Shown here piece after piece: positions 35,111 through 43,480 of a stretch of 64,000 bases of DNA; the first letter of the stretch is position 1; each line of letters starts with the position of its first letter. Location of the stretch: assembly GCA_902786665.1 (NCBI GenBank), contig CADADN010000007.1:75480-139479 (forward strand). Direction: 5' to 3'. This DNA comes from an uncultured Prevotellaceae bacterium. Its GTDB lineage: Bacteria; Bacteroidota; Bacteroidia; Bacteroidales; Bacteroidaceae. Below the pieces are notes generated by a model. The model was not told where the DNA came from. It was given only the letters and a program-made list of their open reading frames with translations, and did not search any database. A program made the translations under genes and the position numbers.

Positions 35111-35122
35111 ACAAGTAGAACT

Positions 35123-36136
35123 TTAGATAATGTTGACCTCAGTGAATATCTTGATGCCGAATTTCCCCAGCACATCCTCCCTGATGGCCTCGCACAAATT
35201 CAGCACCTCCATGCCAGTCGCTCCGCCTTTATTGACGAGCACCAATGCCTGTTTGTCGTGTACGCCCGCCCTTCCGAGAGAACGCCCTTTCCATCCACAT
35301 TGCTCGATGAGCCACCCTGCAGGTATTTTCTCATGTCCCTCATCGATATAATAATGCGGCATTGACGTGTATTTTCCCGCCAGTTCCACATACTTATCCC
35401 TGGAGACGACAGGGTTGACGAAAAAGCTTCCCGCATTTCCTTCCACCTCTGGGTCAGGTAGCTTGGCATTTCTGATGTCTATGATGGTTTGCCTCACCTG
35501 CCTTGCATTGGGTTTGTCCAACCCTTTGAGTTTGAGTTGGTCACGAATGTTTCCATAGTCGAGGACAGGATTGAATGTTTCAGAAAGCCTGTATGTGACA
35601 GCAGTGATGAAGAATTGGTTTTTCCATTCATGTTTGAACTTGCTGTCCCTATATCCGTATTCACATTCCGACTTGGGGATGGTGACTCTTAGTCCCGTGT
35701 TTATCTCCACAGCCTCGATGCTCCAGATAAGGTCTTTCACCTCGACCCCATATGCTCCGATGTTCTGCACGGCAGTTGCTCCCACGTCTCCCGGTATGAG
35801 TGAAAGGTTTTCCGCCCCATGCCATCCGTGGTCGACACTGAAAGCCACGATATCATCCCATATTTCTCCCGACCCGCATGTGATGTACACAAAACCATTG
35901 TCGCACCGGCTCTCCACTCCTTTGATAGCAGAGCGTATCACAACCCCTTCGTAGTCACGTGTGAACAGGATGTTACTCCCCCCTCCAATGATGAGCATTG
36001 GAATATCGTCGTTATCAAAGGAGCAGAAGAAGTTGGTAGCCTCATCGCGGCTTTCCAATTCGACGTATCTATTGCACGTAGCGTCTATTCCAAACGTGTT
36101 GTGCTTGATCAGGTTGTAATTCTTGATGTCTTTCAT
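35123..36136 (-). CDS. murB: UDP-N-acetylmuramate dehydrogenase
   Basis: A 337-residue cytoplasmic FAD enzyme that reduces UDP-GlcNAc-enolpyruvate to UDP-MurNAc in peptidoglycan synthesis. N-terminal FAD-binding domain with NTFGIDATC and MLIIGGGSNILF (about 45-60), the GAEN(L)SLIPGDVGATAVQNIGAYG region (here about 110-135), catalytic serine in GNAGSFFVNPVV (about 235) and the C-terminal Glu region. Fits type I MurB (E. coli-like, about 340 residues). ATG 36136 (MKDIKNYNL) is chosen; the frame extends two codons upstream only through a TTG. The DUF4348 gene ends 10 nt upstream. Confidence 0.95.
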   Translation of the reverse strand: MKDIKNYNLIKHNTFGIDATCNRYVELESRDEATNFFCSFDNDDIPMLIIGGGSNILFTRDYEGVVIRSAIKGVESRCDNGFVYITCGSGEIWDDIVAFSVDHGWHGAENLSLIPGDVGATAVQNIGAYGVEVKDLIWSIEAVEINTGLRVTIPKSECEYGYRDSKFKHEWKNQFFITAVTYRLSETFNPVLDYGNIRDQLKLKGLDKPNARQVRQTIIDIRNAKLPDPEVEGNAGSFFVNPVVSRDKYVELAGKYTSMPHYYIDEGHEKIPAGWLIEQCGWKGRSLGRAGVHDKQALVLVNKGGATGMEVLNLCEAIREDVLGKFGIKIFTEVNII

Positions 36137-36146
36137 GGCCAATATG

Positions 36147-37028
36147 TCATTCTACGATTTTCACGAGTTTCCATTTTCCATTCACTTGTTTGAACGTCAT
36201 GTCAATCTCCAAGCCATTGGAAAGACCTCTGATGACAAAGATCTTCCGATTTGAAATGTTGTACTTTTGTCCATATATGACGTTGTAAATGGTATCATCA
36301 GGAAGGATGTATGGTTTGAACTCTTCCCATTGGTCAGGATGGAACTCCCCCTTCATCATGGCATAGTCGTCCTCTGGGTCAGGAATGGTAGCGTCGACGG
36401 GATCATTCAAGCTTTGGATTTGGAAGACGGAGTCAGAAGCAAATTGCTCATAAAAAGAGAGAAAGGATTTGTTCTGATTCTGGTACATGGTATTGTTGTT
36501 GATGGCAGTGAGCATCCACTTGCCATCTCTTTTGTTGAAGACATGCTGCTTGACGGTTTTTGCCTTGAGATTGATAGTCTCAATCACAACGCTGTCGGTA
36601 GAAGGTTTCTTACTGAGTTCCATCTGCTTCTCGTCATCAAGAATCAAGGTATAGAATTCCTGCTGTGAGAAGAATTTCTCCATCTTCCAGTCTTTCTTTT
36701 GCAAAGTGGTTTCCCTATCTCCATCGCGCACGGGTAGTGGAAACTCCACGCGCTCATACTGTAGTTTTTTGTTGGCAGTGAAGAGGAAGAGGAAGTCGTC
36801 GAAAAGTTCGTCAACAGTAACGGGAACGGGTGCAGCAGAAATGAGGCTGTCTCGTGCGTTGTCAGGAATGGTGTCCACGAAGACAGAGTCAATGGTGTCA
36901 GCCTGGGCGATAGTGTCCACCTCTTCCTCGATGACACCCTTTATCTCAGGCTTATTGTCCTTGCATCCAAGAGCCAAGACCGCAAAGCAGCATGCCAGGC
37001 ACGAAAAACGGACAGCGCTATTTCTCAT
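36147..37028 (-). CDS. DUF4348 lipoprotein
   Basis: A 293-residue predicted lipoprotein: signal with LACCFAVLALGC and then KDNKPE. An acidic, low-complexity linker (about 25-70) leads to the domain with DDFLFLFTANKKLQYERVEFPLP, KKDWKMEKFF, TLILDDEKQMEL, DDYAMMKGEF and the final beta-strands IFVIRGLSNGLEIDMTF. These blocks fit DUF4348, a Bacteroidales family of unknown function that I associate with the murB neighbourhood. First gene of the operon with murB, so a cell-envelope role is likely (inference). Confidence 0.82.
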   Translation of the reverse strand: MRNSAVRFSCLACCFAVLALGCKDNKPEIKGVIEEEVDTIAQADTIDSVFVDTIPDNARDSLISAAPVPVTVDELFDDFLFLFTANKKLQYERVEFPLPVRDGDRETTLQKKDWKMEKFFSQQEFYTLILDDEKQMELSKKPSTDSVVIETINLKAKTVKQHVFNKRDGKWMLTAINNNTMYQNQNKSFLSFYEQFASDSVFQIQSLNDPVDATIPDPEDDYAMMKGEFHPDQWEEFKPYILPDDTIYNVIYGQKYNISNRKIFVIRGLSNGLEIDMTFKQVNGKWKLVKIVE

Positions 37029-37060
37029 ATTAAAACCATAAATGGTTATCTAATTAGATG

Positions 37061-37068
37061 CAAAATTA
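37061..37068 (-). promoter_or_regulatory. -7 box of the DUF4348-murB operon
   Basis: TAATTTTG on the minus strand, 32 nt from ATG 37028. No good -33 element at 19-20 nt. Confidence 0.5.
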
Positions 37069-37110
37069 CAACTTTATTTCGATATTTTTCCATAATTACA
37101 TGAAAAATAT

Positions 37111-37118
37111 TACCTTTG
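37111..37118 (+). promoter_or_regulatory. -7 box of pheS
   Basis: TACCTTTG 50 nt upstream of the pheS ATG at 37169; the -33 region (TTTC) is poor. It excludes the in-frame upstream starts before 37111. Confidence 0.55.
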
Positions 37119-37168
37119 CATGCATTTTATGTTTGACAAACATCATCACATCCATAAACGAAAGAGAA

Positions 37169-38206
37169 ATGTTGTTAGAAAAGATTGAATCTCTTCTTTC
37201 AGAAGTGAGAGCGTTGAAAGCTTCCAATGCAGAAGAACTGGAGGCTTTAAGGTTGAAATACTTGAGCAAGCGTGGTGAGATTGCTTCGTTGATGGCAGAC
37301 TTCCGCACTGTAGCCGCAGAACAGAAACGTGAGGTAGGCATGCGAATCAACGAGTTGAAGCAAACAGCCACGGAGCGCATCAACGCCCTACGCGAGTCAT
37401 TGGCCGAATCATCTCAAGGCGACGACGACACCGACCTCACACGCACTCCCTACCCCATTGCCCTTGGCACTCGTCATCCCATCTCCATAGTGACGAACGA
37501 GATCATCGACATCTTTTCCCGCATGGGCTTCACCCTGGCCGACGGTCCCGAGGTGGAGGATGACCTTCATGTGTTCACGAAGATGAATTTCGCCGCCGAC
37601 CATCCCGCCCGCGACATGCAGGACACCTTTTTCGTGGAGACCAATCCTGACGATGTGGCAAAGAACATCATCCTCAGGAGTCACACCAGCTCTGTTCAGG
37701 CTCGTGTGATGGACACCACGCAACCTCCCATCCGTGTCATCTGCCCAGGCCGTGTCTATCGCAACGAGGCCATCACTGCCCGTGCCCACTGTTTCTTCCA
37801 CCAGATAGAGGGTTTGTACATCGACAAGAACGTGTCATTCACCGACTTGAAGCAGGTGTTGCTCACCTTCGCCCGCGAATTGTTCGGCGCCGACACTAAA
37901 ATCCGTCTTCGCCCAAGTTTCTTCCCCTTCACGGAGCCAAGTGCCGAGATGGACATCTCATGCCACATCTGCGGTGGCGTGGGTTGTGGTTTCTGCAAAC
38001 ATACCGGATGGGTGGAAATCCTCGGTTGCGGCATGGTAGACCCGAACGTGCTCGAACTTTGCGGCATTGACAGCAAGGTTTACAGCGGCTACGCCTTCGG
38101 CGTGGGTGTGGAGCGCATCACTAACCTGAAATACCGTGTGAGCGACCTCCGTATGTTCTCAGAAAATGACGTGAGATTCCTCAAGGAGTTTGAGGCAGCA
38201 AATTAA
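37169..38206 (+). CDS. pheS: Phenylalanine--tRNA ligase alpha subunit
   Basis: A 345-residue class II aminoacyl-tRNA synthetase subunit that charges tRNA-Phe as an alpha2-beta2 tetramer with PheT. N-terminal coiled coil (MLLEKIESLLSEVRALK) for tRNA contact, then the catalytic domain: HPISIVTNEII, GPEVEDDLHVF, LRSHTSSVQARVM, PGRVYRNEAI (motif 2), and the C-terminal FGVGVERITNLKY (motif 3). A Cys-rich stretch (CHICGGVGCGFCKHTGW, about 285-301) sits before motif 3, as is common in this phylum. ATG 37169 gives the normal N-terminus; upstream codons to 37058 are rejected. pheT is not adjacent. Confidence 0.96.
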   Translation: MLLEKIESLLSEVRALKASNAEELEALRLKYLSKRGEIASLMADFRTVAAEQKREVGMRINELKQTATERINALRESLAESSQGDDDTDLTRTPYPIALGTRHPISIVTNEIIDIFSRMGFTLADGPEVEDDLHVFTKMNFAADHPARDMQDTFFVETNPDDVAKNIILRSHTSSVQARVMDTTQPPIRVICPGRVYRNEAITARAHCFFHQIEGLYIDKNVSFTDLKQVLLTFARELFGADTKIRLRPSFFPFTEPSAEMDISCHICGGVGCGFCKHTGWVEILGCGMVDPNVLELCGIDSKVYSGYAFGVGVERITNLKYRVSDLRMFSENDVRFLKEFEAAN

Positions 38207-38254
38207 ATTGAAGATTGAAAATTGAAAATTGAAAATTGAAAATTGAAAATAATA

Positions 38255-38287
38255 GCCGCCGCATCTGGGATGCGGCGGCATTTTTTT
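38255..38287 (+). terminator. Rho-independent terminator of pheS
   Basis: An 11-bp GC-rich stem (38255-38265 with 38269-38279) with a 3-nt loop and a T7 run (38281-38287), 48 nt after the pheS stop. Confidence 0.9.
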
Positions 38288-38368
38288 ATCGGAGTATTCG
38301 GAGTAATCGGAATGATCGGAATGGCCGGAATGATCGGAATGGTCGGAGTAATCGGAGTGTTCGGAATC
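38288..38368. repeat. Short tandem array, 9-nt period (ATCGGAATG)
   Basis: Nine exact 9-nt units (ATCGGAGTA, ATCGGAATG and variants), immediately after the pheS terminator T run. Nearly the same as the array at 41523-41603. Confidence 0.93.
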
Positions 38369-38415
38369 ACCCGAGGTCATTCAATCTTCAATCTTCAATT
38401 TTCAATTTTCAATCT

Positions 38416-39828
38416 TCAATTTAAAACTACTTTTTTGCCATTGATGATATAGATTCCCTTGGTGGGATTCTTCACAACACGTCCTTGGAGGTCATATACG
38501 ACACCGGAATTTTGCCGTGCTGTTTCCAACTGGTTGATGCCATCGACATTGTCATCCAAGGTGAGGTATCCTGAGGTGTTGAGGGCCACGCTGGTGTCGT
38601 CAAGATAGAAGAATGCCTCGTTGGCACGAAGGAAAGTCTCATTGGTCTGCACGAGTGAGAGTTTCCCGTTCTCAATGCCGGCTACGTAATAGTTTTTGGA
38701 AGGTTCTTGCAGCCTTTTTCCGAGGAGGAATCCAAGGGAGTCGGTAGCCAAACAAAGGGTATTCCCATTATCCACTATTTGTTCCGTATAGCCGGCGAGC
38801 ACATTCATCTTGTTGTCGACTGCCTGAGGTCCGTTGAGTTCTAGGATGACAGGAGTCATTGGAGGTATGAAATCGTTTCCAATCTCCTTGCGCTGTATCA
38901 GCGATTTCCCTGCATCCACCACATCGGTGACATAGTAAGCTTTCATACCTTGGGGCAGCCCCACGGCGAAGTCAGCGGCGAAAGAAGCATACCATTTCCC
39001 GTCGGCATCCTGCAGTTGTCCTTTCGGGCCGAAGTAATGGCTGTCGTTATCTACCGGTACGAAATTCCACACCACCCTGTCGCCATGCTTGTCGATGTCG
39101 AGGGAGTTGGCGAAAGCGAACTGAGGCCCTTGGTCGCTTGTCTGCTGCTCGGAAAGGTAGAAATAGTCTCCGAATCGGAAATGCTCGATCATGCTGTTGA
39201 CCATCGGCCTTAGTCCTTCCCTTCCCACGAGGTATTGCTTTGCCATCTCCTCCAAAGTACCGGTGTAGAGTGAGAGGTATCCGTTGATTTTTCCAGTGAC
39301 ATACGAGGTAAGGTCACCAGCGTCGAGCGGGAATTGGGGTGAGTTGACATAGAGCAGGTATCCGCCTTCGGTTTCCTTGTAATACATCTTGGTATCCATC
39401 TCGTCCACATAGGTGAGGAAGTCGTTGTATGTATATCTCCTGACGGCACCTACGAGGATTGTAGCCATAGCCTTGCCGAGATAGCTGTTCGCCATTTCAA
39501 TGACAGAATCCTTGAGTTCATTGAAAACCGACTCTGTTATAACAGCAGGCACGAGTTCCTTCACCATGGGGATGACAACATTGACGAGGTCGACATGCTG
39601 AGCCTTCAAGTTGGTCACCGTGTTGTCTTCGAAGGTAACCAATGCCACGGTGCCAGGAAGCGACATGGCCTCCTCTTCCGTAACGTTGGGTGCGAAGGCT
39701 CCACTATTCTCCAAATTGACGATATGCTCTGACGCAGCATTTTTCAGTCTGTTGTAGCCATTGGTTTGTGCGTGTGCCGTGCATGCAATCAAGACAATGG
39801 CAAAGAGTAAAGTGCAAATCTTTTTCAT
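38416..39828 (-). CDS. Secreted protein with conserved C-terminal tail (T9SS-type-like)
   Basis: A 470-residue exported protein with a clear signal peptide (MKKICTLLFAIVLIACTAHA). The body (residues of about 25-430) is not a family I recognise; it is a mix of helical and beta segments without enzyme motifs. The last 30 residues, VVYDLQGRVVKNPTKGIYII then NGKKVVLN, form a short beta-domain tail that resembles the sorting tails of type IX secretion substrates and also occurs on the protein at 51536. Start 39828 is set by the signal peptide. It begins 20 nt after the GH13 stop and probably shares its transcript. Confidence 0.6.
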   Translation of the reverse strand: MKKICTLLFAIVLIACTAHAQTNGYNRLKNAASEHIVNLENSGAFAPNVTEEEAMSLPGTVALVTFEDNTVTNLKAQHVDLVNVVIPMVKELVPAVITESVFNELKDSVIEMANSYLGKAMATILVGAVRRYTYNDFLTYVDEMDTKMYYKETEGGYLLYVNSPQFPLDAGDLTSYVTGKINGYLSLYTGTLEEMAKQYLVGREGLRPMVNSMIEHFRFGDYFYLSEQQTSDQGPQFAFANSLDIDKHGDRVVWNFVPVDNDSHYFGPKGQLQDADGKWYASFAADFAVGLPQGMKAYYVTDVVDAGKSLIQRKEIGNDFIPPMTPVILELNGPQAVDNKMNVLAGYTEQIVDNGNTLCLATDSLGFLLGKRLQEPSKNYYVAGIENGKLSLVQTNETFLRANEAFFYLDDTSVALNTSGYLTLDDNVDGINQLETARQNSGVVYDLQGRVVKNPTKGIYIINGKKVVLN

Positions 39829-39848
39829 TAGGTTTCTATTTTCAATTA

Positions 39849-41507
39849 TCAATCTTCAATGATCATCTTCCACGCCCTTGCAGAAAGAGCCGGTACGTTG
39901 ATGTCGAGGGGTTTGTCTTTAGCAAACATGAGTAGGCTTTTCTCCCCGGAGAGCAGGTCTTCGGCCTTGAGCATCCCCTCCTTCATTTGCCAATAGTCAA
40001 AGGCATGTCCGGGCACAACGACATCGCACTCAGCATCTTTTTCATCGAAATTGGCTACCACGAGAATCATCTGCCTTCCATATTTGCGTATGAAAGCGAA
40101 CTGCCTTTCCATCGCCGGGTTGACATACATGAGGTCAAAGAATTCCCCTTTGCTGAAAGCATCCTCTTGATTTGCCAAAGTGAGGATTTTGGTGTAGACA
40201 TCGAAGAGTTCCTTCTCTTCCCTTTTCATCCTTCTCCTGTCCCCCCATCGTCTCAAGGTGTCAGGGGCCCAATAGTCAAAGATGGTTGTTCTCCCGTCGG
40301 ATCCACTGAAACCCTCCTGGTCCATGCCCCGCTCCCCCATCTCCTGTCCAGCATAAATCATGACAGGTGAGGTGTTAAGCCATACGCAGACCACCATTGC
40401 GGGCAGGCCCTTCCGGGGGTCGGCAGCGAAGAAATCGCTGGCAATGCGCTGTTCGTCATGGTTTTCGAGGAAATAGAGCATATGCGAGAGGATATCGTTA
40501 TTGACCTGCCACTGCCTTGTGATGTCGGCAGCTGGTCTGCGATGGCAGACGACATCCCTGAGGCAGTCATACATTCCCACCTTGTCATAGAGGTAGTCGA
40601 ACCCGGCGTTGATGTAATTGCGGTATTGTGCCGGGTCGTACACCTCCCCGATGAACTTCACGTTGTCCTTCCTGGCATACTTCACCTTGTCGGTTGCCCA
40701 ATGCCAGAAAGCAGCAGGCACCATCTCCGCCATGTCGCACCTGAAAGCATCGACATTTTTCCCCGCCCAAAACAGTAGGATGTGTGTCATCTTCCACCAA
40801 GTGTCGGGTATGGGGTTGAAATGCTCCGACCTCCCACCGGCATCACAATAGTCGATGCCATAGTTGAGTTTCACCGTCTCATACCAGTCATTGGCAGAGG
40901 GACGATTGTCAAAATGGTCGTTTCCTGTCGCCCTGGCGGGCATCTCTACGTAAGGCTCTCCCTCTTGTGGCAGGGCCGAGGTGTCGAGCGGCATGCCCCA
41001 GCAATAATAGAAATTGTTGGAGGTGGAGAAATGCATGTTCGTGTCGTCGTCCTCCCCCAGGTCTCTCACGTCAGCGGGTTTGCAGATGGAGTGGTACTCC
41101 CTTGCCACATGGTTGGGCACGAAGTCGATGACCACTTTCAAGCCAGCCTTGTGTGTCCGCTCAACGAGAGCCTCAAACTCCTCCATTCGTCTGTCCACAT
41201 CGACGGCGAGGTCGGGATCCACGTCGTAATAGTCGGTGATGGCATATGGCGACCCCGCCCTTCCCTTCACCACCATCGGTGTCTGCCTTGGCAATCCATA
41301 GTCGGTGTAGTCAGTGGTGGTGGCATGCCTTATGATACCGGTGTACCACACGTGAGTCACTCCCATTCGCTTGATTTTCAGCAAAGTGGTTTCATCGATG
41401 TCGTTCATCTTGGCGCAACCGTTCTCTTCTATGGTGCCATTGGCTCGCAGAGGCACTTGACGGTTGGCGAAGAGCCTGGTGAAGATTTGGTATATTACTG
41501 GTCTCAT
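39849..41507 (-). CDS. GH13-family alpha-amylase-like enzyme
   Basis: A 552-residue alpha-glucan-active enzyme without a signal peptide, so probably cytoplasmic. The barrel begins at once (VIYQIFTRLFAN). GH13 regions are visible: VVIDFVPNH (region I), VDAFRCDMAEM with nucleophile Asp about 256 (region II), FIGEVYD with acid/base Glu about 286 (region III) and LENHDEQR with Asp about 349 (region IV). A beta-sandwich C domain ends the protein. Specificity (maltogenic, pullulan- or trehalose-related) cannot be decided. An array of 9-nt repeats lies directly upstream of its ATG. Confidence 0.9.
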   Translation of the reverse strand: MRPVIYQIFTRLFANRQVPLRANGTIEENGCAKMNDIDETTLLKIKRMGVTHVWYTGIIRHATTTDYTDYGLPRQTPMVVKGRAGSPYAITDYYDVDPDLAVDVDRRMEEFEALVERTHKAGLKVVIDFVPNHVAREYHSICKPADVRDLGEDDDTNMHFSTSNNFYYCWGMPLDTSALPQEGEPYVEMPARATGNDHFDNRPSANDWYETVKLNYGIDYCDAGGRSEHFNPIPDTWWKMTHILLFWAGKNVDAFRCDMAEMVPAAFWHWATDKVKYARKDNVKFIGEVYDPAQYRNYINAGFDYLYDKVGMYDCLRDVVCHRRPAADITRQWQVNNDILSHMLYFLENHDEQRIASDFFAADPRKGLPAMVVCVWLNTSPVMIYAGQEMGERGMDQEGFSGSDGRTTIFDYWAPDTLRRWGDRRRMKREEKELFDVYTKILTLANQEDAFSKGEFFDLMYVNPAMERQFAFIRKYGRQMILVVANFDEKDAECDVVVPGHAFDYWQMKEGMLKAEDLLSGEKSLLMFAKDKPLDINVPALSARAWKMIIED

Positions 41508-41522
41508 TGGAGGGGAGGATTT

Positions 41523-41603
41523 TTCGGAGTGATCGGAATAATCGGAGTGATCGGAATAATCGGAGTAATCGAAGTAATCGGAATGATCGGAGGCATCGAA
41601 GTT
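41523..41603. repeat. Short tandem array, 9-nt period (ATCGGAATA)
   Basis: Nine exact 9-nt units (TTCGGAGTG, ATCGGAATA, ATCGGAGTA and variants), 16 nt upstream of the GH13 start codon and just after fabD. Confidence 0.93.
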
Positions 41604-41647
41604 ATCGACATTAGTTTTGCCAATGGCATAGTATTGTCGATAACTTC
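41598..41647. terminator. 13-bp inverted repeat after fabD
   Basis: Arms GAAGTTATCGACA (41598-41610) and its reverse complement (41635-41647) with a 24-nt loop. It lies 35 nt beyond the fabD stop on the minus strand. The left arm overlaps the last unit of the 9-nt array. Terminator or processing signal. Confidence 0.5.
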
Positions 41648-41682
41648 GAGCGAAGCGATAACTTCTTTAACTTCTTTAACTC

Positions 41683-42576
41683 CTAATTCAATATTCCGTG
41701 TGCTGTCACTTCCTTGCTGATGCGGCCAATCATACCTTGGAGGGCCTTTCCAGGTCCACACTCGGTGAAGTCGTCGGCGCCGTCGGCAATCATGTTCTGC
41801 ACGCACTGTGTCCATCTCACGCTGCTGGTGAGTTGGGCAATGAGGTTGGCCTTGATTTCCTCAGGGTTGGTATGTGGCTTTCCATCCACGTTTTGATAAA
41901 CGGGACACTTGGGTTGGCAAATATCGGTCTGCTCGATGGCTTTCTGCAACTCATCCTTTGCCGGTTGCATGAGCGGTGAGTGGAACGCACCTCCCACGTT
42001 GAGAGGCAGTGCCCTCTTTGCTCCAGCTTCCTTGATGCGCTTGCAAGCCTCCTGGATGGCCTCCACGTTGCCTGAGATGACCAGTTGTCCTGGACAGTTG
42101 TAATTAGCTGGCACCACCACGCCTTGGCCGAGTTCGGAAACTTCCTTGCAGATTTCCTCCACTTTTTCATCGGCGATGCCGATGATGGCCGCCATGGTTG
42201 AAGGAGCTGCCTCGCAAGCCTTCTGCATAGCCATGGCACGTTCATAGACCAGTTTCAGTCCATCCTCAAAGGACAAAGCTCCGGCAGCCACTAGTGCGGA
42301 GAACTCGCCGAGGGAGTGTCCAGCTGTCATATCGGGTTTGAAATCCTCTCCCATGCAGAGTGCGCTGATGACACTGTGCAGGAACACTGCAGGCTGTGTC
42401 ACCTTGGTTTGTCTCAAGTCCTCATCGGTTCCTCCAAACATAATGTCGGTGATGCGGTAGCCAAGAATATCGTTGGCTTTTTCGAAAAGGTCCTTGGCCA
42501 GCTCGTTGCTCTCATAGAGTTCCTTGCCCATTCCTACAAATTGCGCTCCCTGACCGGGAAAAACAAATGCTTTCAT
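41683..42576 (-). CDS. fabD: Malonyl-CoA--ACP transacylase
   Basis: A 297-residue cytoplasmic enzyme that moves malonyl from CoA to acyl carrier protein for fatty-acid synthesis. FVFPGQGAQFVGMGKELY at residues 4-21, QPAVFLHSVIS, the nucleophile elbow GHSLGE with Ser about 88, catalytic His in GGAFHSPLM (about 200) and the C-terminal ECGPGKALQGMIGR. Length is standard. It is not next to other fab genes; it has its own promoter (42638-42669) and leads into the GH13 gene on the same strand. Confidence 0.96.
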   Translation of the reverse strand: MKAFVFPGQGAQFVGMGKELYESNELAKDLFEKANDILGYRITDIMFGGTDEDLRQTKVTQPAVFLHSVISALCMGEDFKPDMTAGHSLGEFSALVAAGALSFEDGLKLVYERAMAMQKACEAAPSTMAAIIGIADEKVEEICKEVSELGQGVVVPANYNCPGQLVISGNVEAIQEACKRIKEAGAKRALPLNVGGAFHSPLMQPAKDELQKAIEQTDICQPKCPVYQNVDGKPHTNPEEIKANLIAQLTSSVRWTQCVQNMIADGADDFTECGPGKALQGMIGRISKEVTAHGILN

Positions 42577-42637
42577 CTTTTTTACCTTAAAACTGTTATT
42601 AAAATGTGTGAATAGAAGCGATACCGCTTCAAGGGTG

Positions 42638-42669
42638 CAAAGTTACGAATAAACGAGAGAAAAGCCAAA
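42638..42669 (-). promoter_or_regulatory. Promoter of fabD
   Basis: TTTG (42666-42669), 20 nt, TAACTTTG (42638-42645), 61 nt from the fabD ATG. The spacer is almost identical to those of the GH95 and DUF2723 promoters. Confidence 0.87.
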
Positions 42670-42788
42670 TATATTCGCCAAAAGCGGTGATTTTCTCATT
42701 TTTATTGCTATATTTGCCATGTCATTCAATTTTTTGCTAATTTTGAAATGCACCACTAAGGTAAGTAAAATTTTTGATATGGCAAAAT

Positions 42789-42813
42789 CCTAAGCAACCT
42801 TTTGTTGCTTAGG
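42789..42813 (+). promoter_or_regulatory. Hairpin in the leader of the dockerin gene
   Basis: A perfect 10-bp stem (42789-42798 with 42804-42813) with a 5-nt loop, 71 nt ahead of ATG 42884. It may be a leader structure or a terminator for transcription coming from the left; no gene ends nearby on the plus strand. Confidence 0.4.
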
Positions 42814-42883
42814 AACTTATAAATAATGTTAATTCAAAATGGTGCGGATTTTAGGGAGAAATATTGACCAAAACAATACGACA

Positions 42884-43422
42884 ATGAAAAAAAAATATTT
42901 ACAATCCTCGCATTGATGCTCGTGGCATTCACGGCAAATGCTCAAATCACAAAGTGGATGAAACCCTCCAAGGTCTTGTCGACCATCCTGAAAGGCGACG
43001 CCAACGGTGACGGAGAGATTACCGTAGCCGACGTGATGCTCACCGTCAATTACGCCCTCGTCAAGCAGGGCGAATCATTCAACGCTGCCAATGCCGATAC
43101 CAACGGTGATGGAGAAATCACCATCGCCGAAGTGATGGGCATCGTAAACACCATTCTCGGAGGCACCAAAATTGAAATCAAAACTTATCATGCTTATCCT
43201 TTTAAAAAAAATCATAATCTTCTCTTGCGGGGATGGGTTAATGATCCAAGAAACAAATTCCCATCAAACTACAAACTAAAAGTTGGATTTCTTTACAACA
43301 CAAAGGGGAACCCACGGACACTGCGGTTACTGAGCGGTGACGCTTTCAGCGTCAATCATCAACCGCACCTTCGAATATATGAGTCCACTCCGAAAACCCA
43401 ACATACTTTTTCCCACGTTTAG
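42884..43422 (+). pseudogene. Dockerin-domain secreted protein, frameshifted in an A9 tract
   Basis: ATG 42884 is followed by nine A. As read, the frame stops after ten codons. With one more A, it reads MKKKIFTILALMLVAFTANA, an ideal signal peptide, and continues in the frame that is open to 43422. That frame encodes a type-I dockerin at about residues 35-95 (GDANGDGEITVADV and ADTNGDGEITIAEV). The 80 residues after the dockerin are basic and low in structure and seem not to belong to it, so the original protein may have been cut and fused. It could be a decayed gene, a sequencing error in the homopolymer, or a slippage switch. Without the shift, translation could begin only at 42916, inside the signal peptide. 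Confidence 0.6.
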
Positions 43423-43480
43423 ATTTTTATGTTTTCCCTAAAAATATTACCTTTTCATATCATATTTAACCGAAACCATG

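Larger units (their letters stand above)
38205..38422. repeat. 27-bp inverted repeat of GAAAATT units around the pheS terminator
   Basis: A perfect 27-bp inverted repeat, left arm 38205-38231 and right arm 38396-38422, both built from 7-nt GAAGATT/GAAAATT units. The left arm begins at the pheS stop and the right arm covers the stop of the convergent gene at 38416. Between the arms lie the terminator and a 9-nt array. Confidence 0.85.
42577..42883. other. Intergenic region, fabD / dockerin gene
   Basis: A 307-nt AT-rich spacer between divergent genes. It holds the fabD promoter and a 10-bp hairpin (42789-42813). For the rightward gene, -7-like boxes TATATTTG (42709-42716) and TAATTTTG (42738-42745) are present, but neither has a TTTG at the right distance. 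No other gene is seen. Confidence 0.5.

Noticed and set aside
36269-36668. A rightward 133-codon frame opposite the DUF4348 gene
   Set aside because: It lies wholly within the DUF4348 coding region, which has a lipobox and conserved family blocks.
38288-38368. CRISPR array
   Set aside because: The repeats are only 9 nt with no unique spacers between them, and there are no cas genes in the window.
38205-38422. Terminal inverted repeats of a transposon
   Set aside because: The arms are low-complexity 7-nt units, there is no target-site duplication and no transposase inside.
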